In this document: positions 22,180 through 28,283 of the stretch, piece after piece
Position numbering within the stretch: the first letter of the stretch is position 1
Layout of the letters: each line of letters begins with the position of its first letter
Assembly (NCBI GenBank): GCA_964543125.1
Contig: CAZIWX010000024.1
Location: 1 to 28,283 of the forward strand
Source: CAZIWX01 sp964543125
GTDB taxonomy: Bacteria > Fidelibacterota > UBA8477
Length of the DNA: 28,283 nt
Reading direction: 5' to 3'
Translations under genes and position numbers: made by a program
Notes under the pieces: generated by a model
Database searches by the model: none
Told to the model about the DNA's origin: nothing
What the model saw: the letters and a program-made list of their open reading frames with translations, nothing else

Positions 22180-23346
22180 TCAACCTTCCGCCACGGACAC
22201 CTCGTTTGGGAAAAGCACCTCTTTAATATGCCCGCCGCCCAATACCCGCTCGCCATCATAGAAGACGGCGGATTGACCCGGAGTAATGGCGAACTGGGGT
22301 TTTTCGTAAACGACCCGCACCAGTCCATTCCCCTCCGGTAAAACAGTCGCCCATTCGCCGGTATGATTATAGCGAATGTGGGTAAAAACCCTTAAGGGGA
22401 AGCGTTTGGACACCGGACTAAACCAATTGACATCTTCTACCAAAAAAGTATCCGCCAGCGTTTTCTCCCGGCTACCGACTCGAATGGTATTGGTTTCAGT
22501 GTCGATCTGCGTAACAAACAGAGGCTCTCCGGTGGCAATGCCCAAACCCTTGCGCTGGCCCACGGTGTAGAACGGGACACCGGCGTGCAGGCCCAGTTTC
22601 TTACCTGTCATATCCACAATATCACCCGTTTTCACCTCCGCCAGTTCGGCCGGGTATTTTTCTTTAAGAAACCGGCGGTAATCGTTATCGGGAATAAAAC
22701 AGATATCCTGACTTTCAGGTGTGTGGGCGGTGCGAAGCTTTGCTTCCTCGGCTAGTTTGCGAATCTCACTTTTGGTGAGGTCTCCCAGGGGAAACAACGT
22801 GCGTTCCAAGCCGCGTGGGTTAATGCCCCACAAAACATAAGACTGGTCCTTTTTGGCATCCCGGGCGCGGGCAATCTGCCAGGCGCCGGTTTTGGGATCG
22901 CGCACTTTCCGGGCATAATGACCGGTAGCAATGTAATCGGCATCCAGATCGTCAATTTTCTCCAGTAATGCCCGCCACTTCATCTCCGTATTACACATGA
23001 CGCACGGATTAGGTGTCCGGCCGCGCTTGTATTCCGCAACAAAATTCTGAATTACAACGGCTTTGAATTTTTCGGAATAATCCAGCGTGTAATGAGGAAT
23101 CCCGAGTTGGGTACAGACAAATCCGGCGTTATGAATATCATCCAGGGAGCAGCAATTACTGTCCTCCACCAAATTTCCACCGGAATCCTCATAACCCCAG
23201 AGTTTCATGGTAATCCCCACCACATCATAGCCGGCATCCACCAATAGTTTAGCTGCCATGGAACTGTCCACACCACCACTCATGGCGACTACCACGCGGA
23301 GTTTGGCATCAGTATCAGTATGATTATTATTGATTTGATCAAGCAC
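22180..23346 (-). CDS. mnmA: tRNA-specific 2-thiouridylase MnmA
   Basis: A 388-residue ATP-dependent enzyme that puts sulfur on C2 of U34 in tRNA-Lys, -Glu and -Gln. Diagnostic motifs are the PP-loop SGGVDSS (residues 23-29), TPNPCVMCNTEMKW with the catalytic Cys118 in the CN position (an extra Cys115 is also present), and SQDICFIPD with the second catalytic Cys216; GQRKGLGIATGEPLFV starts the C-terminal domain. Length is normal. The GTG start at 23346 overlaps the stop of the cysteine desulfurase gene by 8 bp and has no clear ribosome site. The desulfurase is the usual sulfur source, so the pair forms a relay. Confidence 0.95.
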   Translation of the reverse strand: MLDQINNNHTDTDAKLRVVVAMSGGVDSSMAAKLLVDAGYDVVGITMKLWGYEDSGGNLVEDSNCCSLDDIHNAGFVCTQLGIPHYTLDYSEKFKAVVIQNFVAEYKRGRTPNPCVMCNTEMKWRALLEKIDDLDADYIATGHYARKVRDPKTGAWQIARARDAKKDQSYVLWGINPRGLERTLFPLGDLTKSEIRKLAEEAKLRTAHTPESQDICFIPDNDYRRFLKEKYPAELAEVKTGDIVDMTGKKLGLHAGVPFYTVGQRKGLGIATGEPLFVTQIDTETNTIRVGSREKTLADTFLVEDVNWFSPVSKRFPLRVFTHIRYNHTGEWATVLPEGNGLVRVVYEKPQFAITPGQSAVFYDGERVLGGGHIKEVLFPNEVSVAEG

Positions 23347-24493
23347 CGGCTTTTCGCGTTTTTTTCAGTTTATGCACCTCACGGGTGAGAATATCCACAA
23401 AAGAATACAATTCTTCGCGGGTTGTTTCGCGCCCCAGGGATACGCGCAGCGTCGATTGGGCTAAATCTTTCGGTAATCCAATGGCGGTGAGAACAGTGGA
23501 GGGTTGCTGTGCACCGGAGGTGCAGGCGGAACCGTTGGAAACTTCCACCCCGGCAATATCCAAATTCATGAACAGACTTTCTCCGTCCACATCCGGGACG
23601 GAGACATTCAGGATATTTGGTGCTCGGTTTAGTGGGGGGGTGTTCACCCGGATGCCTGGAATGTTTTGAAGCCGCGCTTCCAACTCACCAAGCAGGGTGT
23701 TTTCACGCTGTGTAGTTTCATCAAATTCCGCCGACATGAGTTCCACCGCTTTGCCAAAGCCGATAATTCCAGCCAGATTTTCCGTACCGCCGCGCAAATT
23801 GTTTTCCTGGGTGCCGCCGCCCACCAGCGGTTTCAGGTTTATGCCTTTGCGTAGCCATAAGGCGCCAACCCCTTTGGGACCAGAGATTTTATGGGCGCTC
23901 AAACTTAGGGCATCCACCGGCAGGTTCGCGGGGTCGATGGAAATTTTTCCAAATGCCTGTACAGCGTCGGTGTGAAAAATGACACCCTGCTCGTGAGCGA
24001 TTTCACCCAGCGCCAGGATTGGATTGATCGAGCCCAACTCGTTGTTGACCCAGATCAGACTTACCAGAATCGTATCCGGCCGTAGCGCTTCCCGTAAGGA
24101 TTCGGGAGCCACCAAACCGTATGGGTCCGTTGGCAGATAGGTGATTTCAAAGCCCAGCGCCGTGAGCCATTCGCAGCTAGCCAACACCGCTTTATGCTCA
24201 ACCCGGCTGGTAATGATATGGCGCCCGGTGTGTAGATTGGCCAGCGCCAAACCCTTGAGGGCCAGGTTATCGGCTTCGGTTCCACCGCTGGTGAAAATCA
24301 GTTCACTCCCCGGTACTCCCAAACCTGCCGCAACCGCATCCCGGGCCCGGGTCAGGCGAAACCCGGCCAAACGGCCCGTAGTATAAATGCTGGACGGATT
24401 ACCCGAAACCTCTTGCATGACCCGGGTCATGGCATCAATTACTTCCGGCCGGACCGGGGTTGTGGCAGCGTAATCGAGGTAAATCTTTTTCAT
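23339..24493 (-). CDS. Cysteine desulfurase (IscS/NifS type)
   Basis: A 384-residue PLP enzyme that takes sulfur from cysteine as a persulfide and gives it to acceptors such as MnmA or Fe-S scaffolds. It opens with KKIYLDYAATTPVRPEVID, has TSGGTEADNLAL, the PLP lysine K202 in SLSAHKISGPKG, and the persulfide Cys324 in NGSACTSGAQQPS, in the short-loop arrangement (class II/SufS differs). I take ATG 24493, which starts the family N-terminus. A longer start at 24544 would add 17 residues with no family match. No iscU or regulator is adjacent. With mnmA following by overlap, tRNA thiolation is the most likely main role, though Fe-S delivery is possible. Confidence 0.93.
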   Translation of the reverse strand: MKKIYLDYAATTPVRPEVIDAMTRVMQEVSGNPSSIYTTGRLAGFRLTRARDAVAAGLGVPGSELIFTSGGTEADNLALKGLALANLHTGRHIITSRVEHKAVLASCEWLTALGFEITYLPTDPYGLVAPESLREALRPDTILVSLIWVNNELGSINPILALGEIAHEQGVIFHTDAVQAFGKISIDPANLPVDALSLSAHKISGPKGVGALWLRKGINLKPLVGGGTQENNLRGGTENLAGIIGFGKAVELMSAEFDETTQRENTLLGELEARLQNIPGIRVNTPPLNRAPNILNVSVPDVDGESLFMNLDIAGVEVSNGSACTSGAQQPSTVLTAIGLPKDLAQSTLRVSLGRETTREELYSFVDILTREVHKLKKTRKAGA

Positions 24494-24577
24494 TTCAAAA
24501 CCAGCATTGCGGACAAACATAATTGTCGGCCAAGGGGGCCGCAAGGGTTCATCGTGGCTGGTTAACCGAGGGGAAAA

Positions 24578-25393
24578 TTAAAGATCTAAGTCGTTATGTA
24601 GACCAGCATAACGCAAAGTATTGATCAGGTTTTTATAAAACGGGGGTTGAATTTTTTGCATGTGTTGGATGGCTTTTTCGACACCATACTCGAACCGGAT
24701 AACCTTCCAGTCAACACCGCCGGTATCGATGGTCAGGAACGCTACCGCACCGCGCTGATCTTCATCAAACGGCAATCCGGTGGAACCCTGGCAAAACACA
24801 CTCAGGTTTCCCACCGACTCCTGACGCGGTAAATGGGTGTGGCCGTGTACCAGAACATAACGATTTGAATTAGGGTGGCGTTGGTTGGCATGATTACGCC
24901 AGTGGCGCGCTTCCTCAAGCGTCGGGGGCATGTCATCCCGGCCAAACCAGGCATGAGTGAGCTCCACATAGGTGCCGTTTACATGCTCAAAATAGGATAG
25001 GCGCATACTCTGAATAAAATCGTGGCCGGCCTGACCCAGTTGTTCCGCGGTCCACTTTTCATCGGCAATAATCCCGATACACACCGGATCATCCGGATCC
25101 ATTCCTTCAATCGTCGGCCGATCGTATTCCCAGATTCGTTCCACGAGATAGCGGTCATGATTACCACGAATGAAGACACAATTTTCCAGGCTTTCCAGCC
25201 GCTCCAGCACCGCTTGAGGTGAACTGCCCAGGGCGAAACAATCCCCGAGACAGATCAGTTGGTCCACACCGGGATATTCATCCACGATTTGCAGGGCCTT
25301 GTCCAAGGCAAAAATATTACCGTGAATATCGGTAATAATGGCGTAGCGTCGTTGTTTATGGATGAAGGTGTTTTTGCGTAGTGTCGGTGTCAT
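24578..25393 (-). CDS. Metallophosphoesterase (calcineurin-like, YfcE/MPP type)
   Basis: A 271-residue cytoplasmic phosphoesterase. All metal-ligand motifs are present: TDIHGN (D22, H24), CLGDCF (D51), IRGNHDRYL (N78, H79), LTHAWFG, and VLVHGHTHLPR (GHTH). There is no signal peptide, in contrast to the Tat-exported phosphoesterase downstream. Proteins of this group are often assigned diadenosine tetraphosphatase or phosphodiesterase activity, but the substrate here is unknown. It is the first gene in the minus-strand block; the cysteine desulfurase gene starts 84 bp after its end. No strong Shine-Dalgarno is visible before the ATG. Confidence 0.88.
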   Translation of the reverse strand: MTPTLRKNTFIHKQRRYAIITDIHGNIFALDKALQIVDEYPGVDQLICLGDCFALGSSPQAVLERLESLENCVFIRGNHDRYLVERIWEYDRPTIEGMDPDDPVCIGIIADEKWTAEQLGQAGHDFIQSMRLSYFEHVNGTYVELTHAWFGRDDMPPTLEEARHWRNHANQRHPNSNRYVLVHGHTHLPRQESVGNLSVFCQGSTGLPFDEDQRGAVAFLTIDTGGVDWKVIRFEYGVEKAIQHMQKIQPPFYKNLINTLRYAGLHNDLDL

Positions 25394-25726
25394 CTAGGCT
25401 TCACGTGCAGGGTTGGCGTCTCCGGTCAAATTTAGGGTGCTGAATTCATTATCCAAAATCCAATGCAATTGGTAATCTTTCGTTATGAGTCCGGAGTTTT
25501 TGCCTGTTGAAACCATAATTATTGTAGTCCTTAACTGCTTTACGCTAGATATAGTATCCATTTAAAATTTTCAGCCTGTGAGAATTCGCACAACGTCAAT
25601 GATAATTCTAATGGAATGGCAGAACCTTTAAGATACCGAACGACCCCAAATCCAACACATACAGGAATTTGAACAATCTTGCAATGGCTGGATGAGCCGC
25701 CTATATTGCCGCGCCTTTTTTGAAAC
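25394..25726. other. Gene-poor gap before tRNA-Thr
   Basis: About 330 bases without a supported gene. The open frames here look like chance. It should include the promoter of the minus-strand housekeeping block and of the tRNA, but I see no convincing pair of promoter elements. Confidence 0.5.
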
Positions 25727-25799
25727 GCCACCCTAGCTCAGCTGGTAGAGCAATGCTTTCGTAAAGCATAGGTCGTCGGTTCGAGTCCGACGGGTGGCT
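25727..25799 (+). tRNA. tRNA-Thr (anticodon CGU)
   Basis: 73 bases fold as a normal cloverleaf: acceptor GCCACCC/GGGTGGC, D-arm with TAGCTCAGCTGGTAGAGCA, anticodon stem ATGCT/AGCAT with loop TTCGTAA (CGT, reading ACG), and T-arm with GGTTCGAGTCC. The discriminator is T and the 3' CCA is not encoded. No mutated pair is seen, so it is probably functional. Confidence 0.96.
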
Positions 25800-26167
25800 C
25801 TCTTACCAGGATCATTTTAGAGCACCAGCCGTTTTTGCCGATGATTCGGATTCGACCCAACCCGGGCTGCGCCTCCCCCCGGCAGGTTAGGATCACTTCA
25901 GCCTTTCATCCGCCGGTGATTTTAGGAATGTTAGTAGCGAATTGTCTTACCAGGCCATAAACAACCACGCTTATAGGCCGTGGGGTTGATTCACTTCCCT
26001 AAACGGCTTTAAGCTTAGGCCTGTTTTTTGAATATCGAACCTTGATTAACGCTTGTAGAATTTTGAAAGTTTTTCGTTACAGCCTGGATCACGATTCGTT
26101 AATCGAAATTCAACTGGTTAAACTTTTTCTTCACCAATTCGAGCGATTCAGCGATTTCCCGTAGCCC
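25800..26167. other. Gene-poor gap after tRNA-Thr
   Basis: About 370 bases with no gene or mobile-element homology that I can read. Weak inverted pieces are present near 25960-25990 (CAACCACG / CGTGGGGTTG), but no clear terminator for the tRNA or for the exported nuclease-like gene that ends at 26168. Confidence 0.5.
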
Positions 26168-27889
26168 CTACTTCACCAAAGCCACCTTCACCACGCCCCA
26201 TACCTGATTCTCACGCATTAATTGCACGAGATAAACGCCATTGGCATGTGAGGATGCATCCCAGGTTAACTTTTGATTTCCACGGACGGTTGCTCGAAAA
26301 AGCTGCCGCCCCTTTACATCGAAAATGGTGATTTCCCCCGCCTCCTTCGGCGGCAACCGGATCTTCACCGTCAAGGATGGATTAAATGGATTCGGGTAAG
26401 TCCGCATGATTTTGTAATCATCCGGAACGGGCTCGGGCCGGATACCAATACCCGGATCCCGGCTTATATCGGCCACACGCGCCAGATGGTCCGACGCCAG
26501 TTCCGAGTCAGTCTGTTGCAACCCCGCAACCGTCAATGCATTTGGCGGCATGGTGCGGGTGTTTAGAATAAAGTGCTTCCGCACCATCAAGCGGTGCGAG
26601 TAAACGATGTAATCCAACTTACCCGGACTAAAGGTCTCGGTATCCGAGCGCCAGGTGTAGGCTACTCGTTCCGAGGTGTGCATACTGAATAAATCAATTA
26701 AATTTGCGCCCCAGTCCGGCTGAAAATCGGAACCAAAGGTGTTTTCGTCCTGAATGTCGCCGGTTAGAAGTGTTGCTAACTGTTGAGCATTGCCCACCAG
26801 ATTCAAATCTCCGATGACAATAATGGGTATTTGCTCCGGGATAATGCTACCGGCCACCGCATCCCGCAACCAGGCAATTGTGGCATCCACCTGGTTCTGA
26901 CGGCTGGCATCATGGGCACAACAAGACCAGTGACTATTAATAATCAGTATTGCACCCGGCACGAAATCACCAATCTCCACCATGTCGGCGGTAATCCGGC
27001 CGGGGCCCCAAATTTCCCAACTGCCGGAAATTGGAAAACGGCTGACGGTTGCCACATCACCGTCTACGGATGAGGCGATCCAGGCTCCGCCCAAGATCTC
27101 GCTCACGCGCTGGCGGACTTCCTCGGAGGTATGGCCGGATAATTCCTGAAACGTTATGATGTCGGGGTTAAGGGCTTGCAGAATGCGGGCATGTGCCGGT
27201 CCGCGCAAGGTGTCAAAGATCCCATTATTAAGCGTATTTTGAGTCATGAGTCGAAAATCACTACCGGGAAAACGATCCAGCGAAATGGGTATCCAGGCCG
27301 CGGCCGTGTCATCATCAAAGGAACCAATCAGCCCGCCGGGAGAATCAGGAATGGCATCTCCGCCGGGGCGCTCGTCCACCAAACGATAGCGAAAAGTATT
27401 CCGGGGAAATAATTGCAGACTATCAAATTCAGTATTTCGATCAATCCCAATTTCAAATTGATCCGCTGTAATGGTAGGGGGCGTGATAATTCTCAGATCA
27501 CTCTGAATAATTGCCGCCGGCGTCATCGTCACAACCTGCATGCCGCTGCGTTCACCAAAATGCCATACCATTTCGGCTCCCAGATTCCCGGACGGATAGC
27601 CTGTGGCGGCATTCATGTCGGTATCAATATACAACGCAATACTGTTGTAATCCTGGAGCAGGAGGGGATCGCTGACGGTGAGTCTGAAATACACACGGTC
27701 ACTGTCGCCAGTCTGGCTCACCGCGAGGAAATCCACATCGGCCAGACCATCACCAGCCGGATCTTGATCAGCGCTGGAAATATTCTCCCAATCATCGACC
27801 CGTCCATCCAACCAAATGGTTGATCCGTATAATGCTGATAATTCCAGGACCAAAACAAAGGCAATGAGTTGACAAATCCGTTGAAACAT
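26168..27889 (-). CDS. Secreted endonuclease/exonuclease/phosphatase-family protein with T9SS sorting domain
   Basis: A 573-residue exported protein. Signal peptide 1-22. Residues 24-200 resemble a CBM9-like/DOMON-like beta domain (IWLDGRVDDWENI, then GDGLADVDFLAVS and ALYIDTDMNAATGYPSG). Residues about 211-476 are an EEP domain with the full catalytic set: N218 (MTQNTLNN), E249 (FQEL), H320 (INSHW), D361 and N363 (IGDLNL), D426 (KLDYIVY), and D467-H468 (ASDHLA). This predicts a Mg-dependent nuclease or phosphodiesterase, acting on DNA, RNA or phospholipid head groups outside the cell. The T9SS type A domain runs from YPNPFNPSL at about 498 to the end. GGGAG lies seven bases before the ATG. 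It is divergent from the RibD-C-type gene with an 81-bp gap. Confidence 0.9.
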   Translation of the reverse strand: MFQRICQLIAFVLVLELSALYGSTIWLDGRVDDWENISSADQDPAGDGLADVDFLAVSQTGDSDRVYFRLTVSDPLLLQDYNSIALYIDTDMNAATGYPSGNLGAEMVWHFGERSGMQVVTMTPAAIIQSDLRIITPPTITADQFEIGIDRNTEFDSLQLFPRNTFRYRLVDERPGGDAIPDSPGGLIGSFDDDTAAAWIPISLDRFPGSDFRLMTQNTLNNGIFDTLRGPAHARILQALNPDIITFQELSGHTSEEVRQRVSEILGGAWIASSVDGDVATVSRFPISGSWEIWGPGRITADMVEIGDFVPGAILIINSHWSCCAHDASRQNQVDATIAWLRDAVAGSIIPEQIPIIVIGDLNLVGNAQQLATLLTGDIQDENTFGSDFQPDWGANLIDLFSMHTSERVAYTWRSDTETFSPGKLDYIVYSHRLMVRKHFILNTRTMPPNALTVAGLQQTDSELASDHLARVADISRDPGIGIRPEPVPDDYKIMRTYPNPFNPSLTVKIRLPPKEAGEITIFDVKGRQLFRATVRGNQKLTWDASSHANGVYLVQLMRENQVWGVVKVALVK

Positions 27890-27927
27890 GATCGTACTCC
27901 CGCGCGGGGAAAAAATAAATTCCCGGC

Positions 27928-27957
27928 TTGCATTTATAACTGCTTGTAAAATATACT
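27928..27957 (+). promoter_or_regulatory. Candidate promoter of the RibD-C-type gene
   Basis: TTGCAT (27928-27933), an 18-base spacer and TATACT (27952-27957; 5 of 6 to TATAAT) precede the gene. The implied start of transcription is about seven bases before the ATG, so the mRNA would be almost leaderless, which fits the absence of a Shine-Dalgarno site. Confidence 0.4.
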
Positions 27958-27970
27958 CCGGTTAAAGAAA

Positions 27971-28283
27971 ATGCCCGTTAATATCAAAGTTATTGCCGTT
28001 TTCGCCAGTTCACTCGATGGACGCCTCGGTCCGGCCGGGGCAACCCGTTTTGTGCGGATCAGTTCGGATGCGGATACGGAGCACCTGCTGCGGGTGCGTG
28101 ATCTGGCCGATGCCGTGTTGATGGGCGGTATCACTTTTCAACATTACCCCAAACCTCATTTCGGACTTGAACGCGCTGATCTACCACTGCACTGCATCAT
28201 TACCAGTGGCAAACGCCTCACTTTCAACGAGCCTTTGTTTCAACAATCACCATCTCTTCCGGTCATTATATTTTCCCCCAACC
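27971..28283 (+). CDS. RibD C-terminal / dihydrofolate-reductase-fold reductase (3' partial)
   Basis: 104 codons are visible before the right edge. They read MPVNIKVIAVFASSLDGRLG, then TRFVRISSDADTEHLLRVRD and LADAVLMGGITFQHY, ending VIIFSPN. This is the start of the RibD_C/DHFR-like domain, where SLDGR is the substrate loop (usually S.DG.ia) and DAVLMGG..T is the NADPH-binding motif (often D.vlvG..T). Members reduce a ribosylaminopyrimidine in riboflavin synthesis or act as stand-alone reductases of unknown substrate. No deaminase domain precedes it. The ATG is chosen because the domain begins there and a promoter-like pair lies just upstream. It is divergent from the T9SS nuclease-like gene. 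Confidence 0.85.
   Translation, partial: MPVNIKVIAVFASSLDGRLGPAGATRFVRISSDADTEHLLRVRDLADAVLMGGITFQHYPKPHFGLERADLPLHCIITSGKRLTFNEPLFQQSPSLPVIIFSPN

Noticed and set aside
25540..25731. 63-residue minus-strand frame before tRNA-Thr
   Set aside because: No ribosome site, no recognisable motif, and it runs into the tRNA gene.

Overview
The window most likely comes from a Gram-negative bacterium of the FCB superphylum, of the Marinimicrobia / Calditrichota / KSB1 kind. The main reason is two secreted proteins that end in a type IX secretion (T9SS type A) sorting domain with the YPNPFN motif. An outer-membrane-like small protein and a LytR_C–RsfS gene pair fit this. The lineage is an inference. All genes read with the standard bacterial code and GC content looks close to 50%.

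Layout. (1) 1-7105, plus strand: a surface-glycan cluster with an RmlD-like sugar reductase (cut by the window edge), a FemAB/GNAT-type acyltransferase, a GT39-like membrane glycosyltransferase, a Wzx-type flippase, a GT4-like and a GT2 glycosyltransferase. A tandem array of seven 33-bp units sits between the second and third genes. (2) 7106-12742: a scarred accessory region. It holds abutting remnants of IS3 and IS1595 transposases, a PIG-V-like mannosyltransferase gene broken by one in-frame TGA, a 5'-truncated IS21 element with intact istB, an AT-rich Asp-box/T9SS gene, an orphan terminator, the 3' half of a tRNA-Lys, and a chimera joining a second istA scrap to a second, diverged copy of the GT2 gene's 3' end. 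(3) 12743-14572: a REC-PAS-PAS histidine kinase followed by a structured 3' region and a terminator. (4) 14808-25393, minus strand: a small exported protein of unknown function, a 59-aa winged-helix protein, a Tat-exported metallophosphoesterase with a PQQ-type propeller, and then a housekeeping block. In transcription order that block is phosphoesterase, cysteine desulfurase, mnmA, GlmU-like nucleotidyltransferase, outer-membrane-like protein, LytR_C protein, rsfS, argS. (5) 25394-28283: tRNA-Thr(CGU) in a gene-poor gap, a secreted endonuclease/exonuclease/phosphatase-family protein with T9SS tail, and a divergent RibD-C-type reductase cut by the right edge.

How the genes work together. The glycan cluster would make a sugar precursor, assemble a lipid-linked oligosaccharide, flip it and modify it. 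The desulfurase and MnmA overlap and form a natural sulfur relay to tRNA wobble uridine. The GlmU-like enzyme makes a nucleotide sugar for cell-envelope synthesis, and the next gene's Shine-Dalgarno lies in its last codons. RsfS and ArgS overlap by 4 bp.

I found no CRISPR array, phage block or clear defence system. The most unusual content is the recombination record in 7106-12742, especially the 8-bp microhomology junction at 12462-12469, and the 33-bp array whose core recurs as REP-like hairpins near 15.6 kb. Identity counts were made by eye on ungapped alignments.
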